Of a stretch of 64,000 bases of DNA, positions 26,903 to 40,009 are shown piece after piece. Source of the DNA: Panagrolaimus kolymaensis (Eukaryota; Nematoda; Chromadorea; Rhabditida; Panagrolaimidae); contig JAJQJQ010000008.1 of NCBI GenBank assembly GCA_028622995.1, positions 2,728,001 through 2,792,000 of the forward strand, written 5' to 3'. The notes beneath the pieces were generated by a model. The model was not told the origin of the DNA, made no database searches, and saw nothing but the letters and a program-made list of their open reading frames with translations. The position numbers and the translations under genes were made by a program. The first letter of the stretch is position 1, and each line of letters opens with the position of its first letter.

Positions 26903-28719
26903 ACATTTCTAAAATATTTTTATTAAGATTTGTATCTTTATTTTGACGTCCATCAAACCTAGAAATATTTTTTTAAAGCCATCACATTTCCAACAATGTG
27001 TGGAGTTATTTTCTTTATTTAATTATTTTTTAGCAAAATCAAAATATTTTTATTAAGATTTGTACCTTTATTTTGACGTCCATCAAACCTAGAAATATTT
27101 TTTTAAAGCCATCACATTTCCAACAATGTGTGGAGTTATTTTCTTTATTTAATTATTTTTTAGCAAAATCAAAATATTTTTATTAAGATTTGTACCTTTA
27201 TTTTGACGTCCATCAAACCTAGAAATATTTTTTTAAAGCCATCACATTTCCAACAATGTGTGGAGTTATTTTCTTTATTTAATTATTTTTTAGCAAAATC
27301 AAAATATTTTTATTAAGATTTGTACCTTTATTTTGACGTCCATCAAACCTAGAAATATTTTTTTAAAGCCATCACATTTCCAACAATGTGTGGAGTTATT
27401 TTCTTTATTTAATTATTTTTTACATTTCTAAAATATTTTTATTAAGATTTGTATCTTTATTTTGACGTCCATCAAACCTAGAAATATTTTTTTAAAGCCA
27501 TCACATTTCCAACAATGTGTGGAGTTATTTTCTTTATTTAATTATTTTTTAGCAAAATCAAAATATTTTTATTAAGATTTGTACCTTTATTTTGACGTCC
27601 ATCAAACCTAGAAATATTTTTTTAAAGCCATCACATTTCCAACAATGTGTGGAGTTATTTTCTTTATTTAATTATTTTTTAGCAAAATCAAAATATTTTT
27701 ATTAAGATTTGTACCTTTATTTTGACGTCCATCAAACCTAGAAATATTTTTTTAAAGCCATCACATTTCCAACAATGTGTGGAGTTATTTTCTTTATTTA
27801 ATTATTTTTTAGCAAAATCAAAATATTTTTATTAAGATTTGTACCTTTATTTTGACGTCCATCAAACCTAGAAATATTTTTTTAAAGCCATCACATTTCC
27901 AACAATGTGTGGAGTTATTTTCTTTATTTAATTATTTTTTAGCAAAATCAAAATATTTTTATTAAGATTTGTACCTTTATTTTGACGTCCATCAAACCTA
28001 GAAATATTTTTTTAAAGCCATCACATTTCCAACAATGTGTGGAGTTATTTTCTTTATTTAATTATTTTTTACATTTCTAAAATATTTTTATTAAGATTTG
28101 TATCTTTATTTTGACGTCCATCAAACCTAGAAATATTTTTTTAAAGCCATCACATTTCCAACAATGTGTGGAGTTATTTTCTTTATTTAATTATTTTTTA
28201 GCAAAATCAAAATATTTTTATTAAGATTTGTACCTTTATTTTGACGTCCATCAAACCTAGAAATATTTTTTTAAAGCCATCACATTTCCAACAATGTGTG
28301 GAGTTATTTTCTTTATTTAATTATTTTTTAGCAAAATCAAAATATTTTTATTAAGATTTGTACCTTTATTTTGACGTCCATCAAACCTAGAAATATTTTT
28401 TTAAAGCCATCACATTTCCAACAATGTGTGGAGTTATTTTCTTTATTTAATTATTTTTTAGCAAAATCAAAATATTTTTATTAAGATTTGTACCTTTATT
28501 TTGACGTCCATCAAACCTAGAAATATTTTTTTAAAGCCATCACATTTCCAACAATGTGTGGAGTTATTTTCTTTATTTAATTATTTTTTAGCAAAATCAA
28601 AATATTTTTATTAAGATTTGTACCTTTATTTTGACGTCCATCAAACCTAGAAATATTTTTTTAAAGCCATCACATTTCCAACAATGTGTGGAGTTATTTT
28701 CTTTATTTAATTATTTTTT
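26903..28719. repeat. 649-bp pentameric higher-order repeat
   Basis: One 129-bp C monomer with gtatct followed by four 130-bp G monomers with gtacct, all cctag/aaag/gtggag. C linkers lie at 26,903, 27,422, 28,071 and 28,720, giving a shorter 519-bp unit (one C, three G) and then two full units of 649 bp. The four G monomers in each unit look identical, so the pentamer probably grew by amplification of the G monomer. The C monomer at 28,720 carries aaaatctttt instead of aaaatatttt. Confidence 0.85.
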
Positions 28720-29160
28720 ACATTTCTAAAATCTTTTTATTAAGATTTGTATCTTTATTTTGACGTCCATCAAACCTAGAAATATTTTTTTAAAGCCATC
28801 ACATTTCCAACAATGTGTGGAGTTATTTTCTTTATTTAATTATTTTTTAGCAAAATCAAAATATTTTTATTAAGATTTGTACCTTTATTTTGACGTCCAT
28901 CAAACCTAGAAATATTTTTTTAAAGCCATCACATTTCCAACAATGTGTGGAGTTATTTTCTTTATTTAATTATTTTTTACATTTCTAAAATATTTTTATT
29001 AAGATTTGTACCTTTATTTTGACGTCCATCAAACCTAGAAATATTTTTTTAAAGCCATCACATTTCCAACAATGTGTGGAGTTATTTTCTTTATTTAATT
29101 ATTTTTTAGCAAAATCAAAATATTTTTATTAAGATTTGTACCTTTATTTTGACGTCCATC

Positions 29161-29590
29161 AAACCTAGAAATATTTTTTTAAAGCCTCACATTTCCAACA
29201 ATGTGTGGAGTTATTTTCTTTATTTAATTATTTTTTAGCAAAATCAAAATATTTTTATTAAGATTTGTACCTTTATTTTGACGTCCATCAAACATAGAAA
29301 TATTTTTTTAAAGCCATCACTTTTCCAACAATGTGTGGAGTTATATTCTTTATTTAATTATTTTTTACATTTCTAAAATATTTTTATTAAGATTTGTACC
29401 TTTATTTTGACGTCCATCTAACCTAGAAATATTTTTTTAAAGCCATCACTTTTCCAACAATGTGTGGAGTTATATTCTTTATTTAATTATTTTTTACATT
29501 TCTAAAATATTTTTATTAAGATTTGTACCTTTATTTTGACGTCCATCTAACCTAGAAATATTTTTTTAAAGCCATCACATTTCCAACAAT
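29161..29590. repeat. Monomers with private mutations
   Basis: The monomer near 29,185 reads aaagcctcac, lacking two bases of the usual aaagccatcac; I did not see this deletion elsewhere. The next two monomers but one share ttatattctt in place of ttattttctt, at 29,341 and 29,470, exactly 129 bp apart. A rare base shared by two adjacent monomers is direct evidence of local transfer between neighbours. Confidence 0.8.
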
Positions 29591-31961
29591 GTGTGGAGTT
29601 ATTTTCTTTATTTAATTATTTTATAGCAAAATCAAAATATTTTTATTAAGATTTGTATCTTTATTTTGACGTCCATCAAACCTAGAAATATTTTTTTAAG
29701 GCCATCACATTTCCAACAATGTGTGGAGTTATTTTCTTTATTTAATTATTTTTTAGCAAAATCAAAATATTTTTATTAAGATTTGTACCTTTATTTTGAC
29801 GTCCATCAAACATAGAAATATTTTTTTAAAGCCATCACTTTTCCAACAATGTGTGGAGTTATTTTCTTTATTTAATTATTTTTTACATTTCTAAAATATT
29901 TTTATTAAGATTTGTACCTTTATTTTGACGTCCATCTAACCTAGAAATATTTTTTTAAAGCCATCACATTTCCAACAATGTGTGGAGTTATTTTCTTTAT
30001 TTAATTATTTTTTAGCAAAATCAAAATATTTTTATTAAGATTTGTACCTTTATTTTGACGTCCATCAAACATAGAAATATTTTTTTAAAGCCATCACTTT
30101 TCCAACAATGTGTGGAGTTATTTTCTTTATTTAATTATTTTTTACATTTCTAAAATATTTTTATTAAGATTTGTACCTTTATTTTGACGTCCATCTAACC
30201 TAGAAATATTTTTTTAAAGCCATCACATTTCCAACAATGTGTGGAGTTATTTTCTTTATTTAATTATTTTTTACATTTCTAAAATATTTTTATTAAGATT
30301 TGTATCTTTATTTTGACGTCCATCAAACCTAGAAATATTTTTTTAAAGCCATCACATTTCCAACAATGTGTGGAGTTATTTTCTTTATTTAATTATTTTT
30401 TACATTTCTAAAATATTTTTATTAAGATTTGTACCTTTATTTTGACGTCCATCAAACCTAGAAATATTTTTTTAAGGCCATCACATTTCCAACAATGTGT
30501 GGGGTTATTTTCTTTATTTAATTATTTTATAGCAAAATCAAAATATTTTTATTAAGATTTGTATCTTTATTTTGACGTCCATCAAACCTAGAAATATTTT
30601 TTTAAGGCCTTCACATTTCCAACAATGTGTGGAGTTATTTTCTTTATTTAATTATTTTTTACATTTCTAAAATATTTTTATTAAGATTTGTATCTTTATT
30701 TTGACGTCCATCAAACCTAGAAATATTTTTTTAAAGCCATCACATTTCCAACAATGTGTGGAGTTATTTTCTTTATTTAATTATTTTTTACATTTCTAAA
30801 ATATTTTTATTAAGATTTGTATCTTTATTTTGACGTCCATCAAACCTAGAAATATTTTTTTAAAGCCATCACATTTCCAACAATGTGTGGAGTTATTTTC
30901 TTTATTTAATTATTTTTTACATTTCTAAAATATTTTTATTAAGATTTGTACCTTTATTTTGACGTCCATCAAACCTAGAAATATTTTTTTAAGGCCATCA
31001 CATTTCCAACAATGTGTGGGGTTATTTTCTTTATTTAATTATTTTTTAGCAAAATCAAAATATTTTTATTAAGATTTGTACCTTTATTTTGACGTCCATC
31101 AAACATAGAAATATTTTTTTAAAGCCATCACTTTTCCAACAATGTGTGGAGTTATTTTCTTTATTTAATTATTTTTTACATTTCTAAAATATTTTTATTA
31201 AGATTTGTACCTTTATTTTGACGTCCATCTAACCTAGAAATATTTTTTTAAAGCCATCACATTTCCAACAATGTGTGGAGTTATTTTCTTTATTTAATTA
31301 TTTTTTACATTTCTAAAATATTTTTATTAAGATTTGTATCTTTATTTTGACGTCCATCAAACCGAGAAATATTTTTTTAAAGCCATCACTTTTCCAACAA
31401 TGTGTGGAGTTATTTTCTTTATTTAATTATTTTTTACATTTCTAAAATATTTTTATTAAGATTTGTACCTTTATTTTGACGTCCATCAAACCTAGAAATA
31501 TTTTTTTAAGGCCATCACATTTCCAACAATGTGTGGGGTTATTTTCTTTATTTAATTATTTTATAGCAAAATCAAAATATTTTTATTAAGATTTGTATCT
31601 TTATTTTGACGTCCATCAAACCTAGAAATATTTTTTTAAGGCCATCACATTTCCAACAATGTGTGGAGTTATTTTCTTTATTTAATTATTTTTTACATTT
31701 CTAAAATATTTTTATTAAGATTTGTATCTTTATTTTGACGTCCATCAAACCTAGAAATATTTTTTTAAAGCCATCACATTTCCAACAATGTGTGGAGTTA
31801 TTTTCTTTATTTAATTATTTTTTACATTTCTAAAATATTTTTATTAAGATTTGTATCTTTATTTTGACGTCCATCAAACCTAGAAATATTTTTTTAAGGC
31901 CATCACATTTCCAACAATGTGTGGGGTTATTTTCTTTATTTAATTATTTTATAGCAAAATC

Positions 31962-34903
31962 AAAATATTTTTATTAAGATTTGTATCTTTATTTTGACGT
32001 CCATCAAACCTAGAAATATTTTTTTAAGGCCATCACATTTCCAACAATGTGTGGAGTTATTTTCTTTATTTAATTATTTTTTAGCAAAATCAAAATATTT
32101 TTATTAAGATTTGTACCTTTATTTTGACGTCCATCAAACATAGAAATATTTTTTTAAAGCCATCACTTTTCCAACAATGTGTGGAGTTATTTTCTTTATT
32201 TAATTATTTTTTACATTTCTAAAATATTTTTATTAAGATTTGTACCTTTATTTTGACGTCCATCTAACCTAGAAATATTTTTTTAAAGCCATCACATTTC
32301 CAACAATGTGTGGAGTTATTTTCTTTATTTAATTATTTTTTACATTTCTAAAATATTTTTATTAAGATTTGTATCTTTATTTTGACGTCCATCAAACCTA
32401 GAAATATTTTTTTAAAGCCATCACATTTCCAACAATGTGTGGAGTTATTTTCTTTATTTAATTATTTTTTACATTTCTAAAATATTTTTATTAAGATTTG
32501 TACCTTTATTTTGACGTCCATCAAACCTAGAAATATTTTTTTAAGGCCATCACATTTCCAACAATGTGTGGGGTTATTTTCTTTATTTAATTATTTTATA
32601 GCAAAATCAAAATATTTTTATTAAGATTTGTATCTTTATTTTGACGTCCATCAAACCTAGAAATATTTTTTTAAGGCCATCACATTTCCAACAATGTGTG
32701 GAGTTATTTTCTTTATTTAATTATTTTTTACATTTCTAAAATATTTTTATTAAGATTTGTATCTTTATTTTGACGTCCATCAAACCTAGAAATATTTTTT
32801 TAAAGCCATCACATTTCCAACAATGTGTGGAGTTATTTTCTTTATTTAATTATTTTTTACATTTCTAAAATATTTTTATTAAGATTTGTATCTTTATTTT
32901 GACGTCCATCAAACCTAGAAATATTTTTTTAAAGCCATCACATTTCCAACAATGTGTGGAGTTATTTTCTTTATTTAATTATTTTTTACATTTCTAAAAT
33001 ATTTTTATTAAGATTTGTACCTTTATTTTGACGTCCATCAAACCTAGAAATATTTTTTTAAGGCCATCACATTTCCAACAATGTGTGGGGTTATTTTCTT
33101 TATTTAATTATTTTATAGCAAAATCAAAATATTTTTATTAAGATTTGTATCTTTATTTTGACGTCCATCAAACCTAGAAATATTTTTTTAAGGCCATCAC
33201 ATTTCCAACAATGTGTGGAGTTATTTTCTTTATTTAATTATTTTTTACATTTCTAAAATATTTTTATTAAGATTTGTATCTTTATTTTGACGTCCATCAA
33301 ACCTAGAAATATTTTTTTAAAGCCATCACATTTCCAACAATGTGTGGAGTTATTTTCTTTATTTAATTATTTTTTACATTTCTAAAATATTTTTATTAAG
33401 ATTTGTATCTTTATTTTGACGTCCATCAAACCTAGAAATATTTTTTTAAAGCCATCACATTTCCAACAATGTGTGGAGTTATTTTCTTTATTTAATTATT
33501 TTTTACATTTCTAAAATATTTTTATTAAGATTTGTACCTTTATTTTGACGTCCATCAAACCTAGAAATATTTTTTTAAGGCCATCACATTTCCAACAATG
33601 TGTGGGGTTATTTTCTTTATTTAATTATTTTATAGCAAAATCAAAATATTTTTATTAAGATTTGTATCTTTATTTTGACGTCCATCAAACCTAGAAATAT
33701 TTTTTTAAGGCCATCACATTTCCAACAATGTGTGGAGTTATTTTCTTTATTTAATTATTTTTTAGCAAAATCAAAATATTTTTATTAAGATTTGTACCTT
33801 TATTTTGACGTCCATCAAACATAGAAATATTTTTTTAAAGCCATCACTTTTCCAACAATGTGTGGAGTTATTTTCTTTATTTAATTATTTTTTACATTTC
33901 TAAAATATTTTTATTAAGATTTGTACCTTTATTTTGACGTCCATCTAACCTAGAAATATTTTTTTAAAGCCATCACTTTTCCAACAATGTGTGGAGTTAT
34001 TTTCTTTATTTAATTATTTTTTAGCAAAATCAAAATATTTTTATTAAGATTTGTACCTTTATTTTGACGTCCATCAAACCGAGAAATATTTTTTTAAAGC
34101 CATCACATTTCCAACAATGTGTGGAGTTATTTTCTTTATTTAATTATTTTATAGCAAAATCAAAATATTTTTATTAAGATTTGTACCTTTATTTTGACGT
34201 CCATCAAACCTAGAAATATTTTTTTAAAGCCATCACATTTCCAACAATGTGTGGAGTTATTTTCTTTATTTAATTATTTTTTAGCAAAATCAAAATATTT
34301 TTATTAAGATTTGTACCTTTATTTTGACGTCCATCAAACCGAGAAATATTTTTTTAAAGCCATCACATTTCCAACAATATGTGGAGTTATTTTCTTTATT
34401 TAATTATTTTATATCAAAATCAAAATATTTTTATTAAGATTTGTACCTTTATTTTGACGTCCATCAAACCGAGAAATATTTTTTTAAAGCCATTACATTT
34501 CCAACAATGTGTGGAGTTATTTTCTTTATTTAATTATTTTTTAGCAAAATCAAAATATTTTTATTAAGATTTGTACCTTTATTTTGACGTCCATCAAACC
34601 GAGAAATATTTTTTTAAAGCCATCACATTTCCAACAATGTGTGGAGTTATTTTCTTTATTTAATTATTTTTTAGCAAAATCAAAATATTTTTATTAAGAT
34701 TTGTACCTTTATTTTGACGTCCATCAAACCGAGAAATATTTTTTTAAAGCCATCACATTTCCAACAATGTGTGGACTTATTTTCTTTATTTAATTATTTT
34801 ATAGCAAAATCAAAATATTTTTATTAAGATTTGTACCTTTATTTTGACGTCCATCAAACCTAGAAATATTTTTTTAAAGCCATCACATTTCCAACAATGT
34901 GTG
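31962..34903. repeat. 2.94-kb segmental duplication, copy 1 (3108-bp offset)
   Basis: This block matches 35,070-38,011 at every diagnostic site compared, at a constant offset of 3108 bp (24 monomers: twelve of 130 and twelve of 129 bp). Shared rare markers include aatatgtgg with a tatatc linker (34,374), cattacattt (34,490) and gtggac (34,770). It holds three 517-bp tetramer markers (gtgtgggg at 32,566, 33,083, 33,600), the catag/cactttt and ctaacctag pair, and then the first ccgag monomers. Left edge: G linker here, C linker in the partner. Right edge: gtgggg here, gtggag in the partner. Confidence 0.88.
32566..33599. repeat. 517-bp tetrameric higher-order repeat, two full units
   Basis: The gtgtgggg marker at 32,566, 33,083 and 33,600 is spaced exactly 517 bp. 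Each unit is gtgggg/G, then gtatct/cctag/aagg/gtggag, then two gtatct/cctag/aaag C monomers. The unit matches 6431-6947 in order and composition although 26 kb apart, and is copied again at 35,674-36,707 by the 3108-bp duplication. Confidence 0.85.
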
Positions 34904-35069
34904 GGGTTATTTTCTTTATTTAATTATTTTTTACATTTCTAAAATATTTTTATTAAGATTTGTATCTTTATTTTGACGTCCATCAAACCTAGAAATATTT
35001 TTTTAAAGCCATCACATTTCCAACAATGTGTGGAGTTATTTTCTTTATTTAATTATTTTTTACATTTCT

Positions 35070-38011
35070 AAAATATTTTTATTAAGATTTGTATCTTTAT
35101 TTTGACGTCCATCAAACCTAGAAATATTTTTTTAAGGCCATCACATTTCCAACAATGTGTGGAGTTATTTTCTTTATTTAATTATTTTTTAGCAAAATCA
35201 AAATATTTTTATTAAGATTTGTACCTTTATTTTGACGTCCATCAAACATAGAAATATTTTTTTAAAGCCATCACTTTTCCAACAATGTGTGGAGTTATTT
35301 TCTTTATTTAATTATTTTTTACATTTCTAAAATATTTTTATTAAGATTTGTACCTTTATTTTGACGTCCATCTAACCTAGAAATATTTTTTTAAAGCCAT
35401 CACATTTCCAACAATGTGTGGAGTTATTTTCTTTATTTAATTATTTTTTACATTTCTAAAATATTTTTATTAAGATTTGTATCTTTATTTTGACGTCCAT
35501 CAAACCTAGAAATATTTTTTTAAAGCCATCACATTTCCAACAATGTGTGGAGTTATTTTCTTTATTTAATTATTTTTTACATTTCTAAAATATTTTTATT
35601 AAGATTTGTACCTTTATTTTGACGTCCATCAAACCTAGAAATATTTTTTTAAGGCCATCACATTTCCAACAATGTGTGGGGTTATTTTCTTTATTTAATT
35701 ATTTTATAGCAAAATCAAAATATTTTTATTAAGATTTGTATCTTTATTTTGACGTCCATCAAACCTAGAAATATTTTTTTAAGGCCATCACATTTCCAAC
35801 AATGTGTGGAGTTATTTTCTTTATTTAATTATTTTTTACATTTCTAAAATATTTTTATTAAGATTTGTATCTTTATTTTGACGTCCATCAAACCTAGAAA
35901 TATTTTTTTAAAGCCATCACATTTCCAACAATGTGTGGAGTTATTTTCTTTATTTAATTATTTTTTACATTTCTAAAATATTTTTATTAAGATTTGTATC
36001 TTTATTTTGACGTCCATCAAACCTAGAAATATTTTTTTAAAGCCATCACATTTCCAACAATGTGTGGAGTTATTTTCTTTATTTAATTATTTTTTACATT
36101 TCTAAAATATTTTTATTAAGATTTGTACCTTTATTTTGACGTCCATCAAACCTAGAAATATTTTTTTAAGGCCATCACATTTCCAACAATGTGTGGGGTT
36201 ATTTTCTTTATTTAATTATTTTATAGCAAAATCAAAATATTTTTATTAAGATTTGTATCTTTATTTTGACGTCCATCAAACCTAGAAATATTTTTTTAAG
36301 GCCATCACATTTCCAACAATGTGTGGAGTTATTTTCTTTATTTAATTATTTTTTACATTTCTAAAATATTTTTATTAAGATTTGTATCTTTATTTTGACG
36401 TCCATCAAACCTAGAAATATTTTTTTAAAGCCATCACATTTCCAACAATGTGTGGAGTTATTTTCTTTATTTAATTATTTTTTACATTTCTAAAATATTT
36501 TTATTAAGATTTGTATCTTTATTTTGACGTCCATCAAACCTAGAAATATTTTTTTAAAGCCATCACATTTCCAACAATGTGTGGAGTTATTTTCTTTATT
36601 TAATTATTTTTTACATTTCTAAAATATTTTTATTAAGATTTGTACCTTTATTTTGACGTCCATCAAACCTAGAAATATTTTTTTAAGGCCATCACATTTC
36701 CAACAATGTGTGGGGTTATTTTCTTTATTTAATTATTTTATAGCAAAATCAAAATATTTTTATTAAGATTTGTATCTTTATTTTGACGTCCATCAAACCT
36801 AGAAATATTTTTTTAAGGCCATCACATTTCCAACAATGTGTGGAGTTATTTTCTTTATTTAATTATTTTTTAGCAAAATCAAAATATTTTTATTAAGATT
36901 TGTACCTTTATTTTGACGTCCATCAAACATAGAAATATTTTTTTAAAGCCATCACTTTTCCAACAATGTGTGGAGTTATTTTCTTTATTTAATTATTTTT
37001 TACATTTCTAAAATATTTTTATTAAGATTTGTACCTTTATTTTGACGTCCATCTAACCTAGAAATATTTTTTTAAAGCCATCACTTTTCCAACAATGTGT
37101 GGAGTTATTTTCTTTATTTAATTATTTTTTAGCAAAATCAAAATATTTTTATTAAGATTTGTACCTTTATTTTGACGTCCATCAAACCGAGAAATATTTT
37201 TTTAAAGCCATCACATTTCCAACAATGTGTGGAGTTATTTTCTTTATTTAATTATTTTATAGCAAAATCAAAATATTTTTATTAAGATTTGTACCTTTAT
37301 TTTGACGTCCATCAAACCTAGAAATATTTTTTTAAAGCCATCACATTTCCAACAATGTGTGGAGTTATTTTCTTTATTTAATTATTTTTTAGCAAAATCA
37401 AAATATTTTTATTAAGATTTGTACCTTTATTTTGACGTCCATCAAACCGAGAAATATTTTTTTAAAGCCATCACATTTCCAACAATATGTGGAGTTATTT
37501 TCTTTATTTAATTATTTTATATCAAAATCAAAATATTTTTATTAAGATTTGTACCTTTATTTTGACGTCCATCAAACCGAGAAATATTTTTTTAAAGCCA
37601 TTACATTTCCAACAATGTGTGGAGTTATTTTCTTTATTTAATTATTTTTTAGCAAAATCAAAATATTTTTATTAAGATTTGTACCTTTATTTTGACGTCC
37701 ATCAAACCGAGAAATATTTTTTTAAAGCCATCACATTTCCAACAATGTGTGGAGTTATTTTCTTTATTTAATTATTTTTTAGCAAAATCAAAATATTTTT
37801 ATTAAGATTTGTACCTTTATTTTGACGTCCATCAAACCGAGAAATATTTTTTTAAAGCCATCACATTTCCAACAATGTGTGGACTTATTTTCTTTATTTA
37901 ATTATTTTATAGCAAAATCAAAATATTTTTATTAAGATTTGTACCTTTATTTTGACGTCCATCAAACCTAGAAATATTTTTTTAAAGCCATCACATTTCC
38001 AACAATGTGTG
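35070..38011. repeat. 2.94-kb segmental duplication, copy 2 (3108-bp offset)
   Basis: Partner of 31,962-34,903. Only about 166 bp, a little over one monomer, separates the copies (34,904-35,069), so this is close to a direct tandem duplication of a 24-monomer unit. The 517-bp tetramer markers reappear at 35,674, 36,191 and 36,708. The right end of this copy seeds the 910-bp heptamer that continues to 39,293, which suggests the heptamer expanded in this copy only. Confidence 0.88.
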
Positions 38012-39293
38012 GAGTTATTTTCTTTATTTAATTATTTTTTAGCAAAATCAAAATATTTTTATTTAGATTTGTAACTTTATTTTGACGTCCTTCAAACCGA
38101 GAAATATTTTTTTATGGCCATCACATTTCCAACAATGTGTGGAGTTATTTTCTTTATTTAATTATTTTTTAGCAAAATCAAAATATTTTTATTAAGATTT
38201 GTACCTTTATTTTGACGTCCATCAAACCTAGAAATATTTTTTTAAAGCCATCACTTTTCCAACAATGTGTGGAGTTATTTTCTTTATTTAATTATTTTTT
38301 AGCAAAATCAAAATATTTTTATTAAGATTTGTACCTTTATTTTGACGTCCATCAAACCGAGAAATATTTTTTTAAAGCCATCACATTTCCAACAATATGT
38401 GGAGTTATTTTCTTTATTTAATTATTTTATATCAAAATCAAAATATTTTTATTAAGATTTGTACCTTTATTTTGACGTCCATCAAACCGAGAAATATTTT
38501 TTTAAAGCCATTACATTTCCAACAATGTGTGGAGTTATTTTCTTTATTTAATTATTTTTTAGCAAAATCAAAATATTTTTATTAAGATTTGTACCTTTAT
38601 TTTGACGTCCATCAAACCGAGAAATATTTTTTTAAAGCCATCACATTTCCAACAATGTGTGGAGTTATTTTCTTTATTTAATTATTTTTTAGCAAAATCA
38701 AAATATTTTTATTAAGATTTGTACCTTTATTTTGACGTCCATCAAACCGAGAAATATTTTTTTAAAGCCATCACATTTCCAACAATGTGTGGACTTATTT
38801 TCTTTATTTAATTATTTTATAGCAAAATCAAAATATTTTTATTAAGATTTGTACCTTTATTTTGACGTCCATCAAACCTAGAAATATTTTTTTAAAGCCA
38901 TCACATTTCCAACAATGTGTGGAGTTATTTTCTTTATTTAATTATTTTTTAGCAAAATCAAAATATTTTTATTTAGATTTGTAACTTTATTTTGACGTCC
39001 TTCAAACCGAGAAATATTTTTTTATGGCCATCACATTTCCAACAATGTGTGGAGTTATTTTCTTTATTTAATTATTTTTTAGCAAAATCAAAATATTTTT
39101 ATTAAGATTTGTACCTTTATTTTGACGTCCATCAAACCTAGAAATATTTTTTTAAAGCCATCACTTTTCCAACAATGTGTGGAGTTATTTTCTTTATTTA
39201 ATTATTTTTTAGCAAAATCAAAATATTTTTATTAAGATTTGTACCTTTATTTTGACGTCCATCAAACCGAGAAATATTTTTTTAAAGCCATCA
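37346..39293. repeat. 910-bp heptameric higher-order repeat
   Basis: Seven 130-bp G monomers in fixed order: ccgag with aatatgtgg and tatatc linker; ccgag with cattacattt; plain ccgag; ccgag with gtggac; cctag; the tttag/gtaact/cttcaaaccgag/tatgg monomer; and cctag with cactttt. Copy 1 is 37,346-38,255 and copy 2 is 38,256-39,165, with the match running on to 39,293. A scrambled third version continues to about 40,230 with the aatatgtgg and plain ccgag monomers replaced. The single monomer before copy 1 differs from the last one of each copy only at cacattt/cactttt. Confidence 0.88.
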
Positions 39294-40009
39294 CTTTTCC
39301 AACAATGTGTGGAGTTATTTTCTTTATTTAATTATTTTTTAGCAAAATCAAAATATTTTTATTAAGATTTGTACCTTTATTTTGACGTCCATCAAACCGA
39401 GAAATATTTTTTTAAAGCCATTACATTTCCAACAATGTGTGGAGTTATTTTCTTTATTTAATTATTTTTTAGCAAAATCAAAATATTTTTATTAAGATTT
39501 GTACCTTTATTTTGACGTCCATCAAACCTAGAAATATTTTTTTAAAGCCATCACTTTTCCAACAATGTGTGGAGTTATTTTCTTTATTTAATTATTTTTT
39601 AGCAAAATCAAAATATTTTTATTAAGATTTGTACCTTTATTTTGACGTCCATCAAACCGAGAAATATTTTTTTAAAGCCATTACATTTCCAACAATGTGT
39701 GGAGTTATTTTCTTTATTTAATTATTTTTTAGCAAAATCAAAATATTTTTATTAAGATTTGTACCTTTATTTTGACGTCCATCAAACCGAGAAATATTTT
39801 TTTAAAGCCATCACATTTCCAACAATGTGTGGACTTATTTTCTTTATTTAATTATTTTATAGCAAAATCAAAATATTTTTATTAAGATTTGTACCTTTAT
39901 TTTGACGTCCATCAAACCTAGAAATATTTTTTTAAAGCCATCACATTTCCAACAATGTGTGGAGTTATTTTCTTTATTTAATTATTTTTTAGCAAAATCA
40001 AAATATTTT

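Larger units (their letters stand above)
1552..37014. repeat. Satellite zone 2: interval carrying C-type (129-bp) monomers
   Basis: The acatttct linker first appears at about 1552 and last at about 37,002, and I do not see it outside this interval. C monomers are 129 bp and alternate with 130-bp G monomers. Sub-variants include gtatct (from about 1580), catag (from about 4192, often with cactttt), and ctaacctag (from about 7292, usually directly after a catag/cactttt monomer). These combinations recur in fixed orders, forming the HORs listed separately. From about 34,030 C monomers become rare and ccgag monomers begin, so the last 3 kb overlap zone 3. Nothing else is visible in the interval. 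Confidence 0.8.

Noticed and set aside
34379..34567. 62-codon open frame, identical at 37,487-37,675 and 38,397-38,585
   Set aside because: It exists only because rare local variants (aatatgtgg creating ATG, tatatc and ccgag forms) fall in three copies of the same duplicated block. It spans about one and a half satellite monomers, has no ribosome-binding or splice context and reads as low-complexity Phe/Ile/Leu/Lys. The three copies are explained by the 3108-bp and 910-bp duplications.
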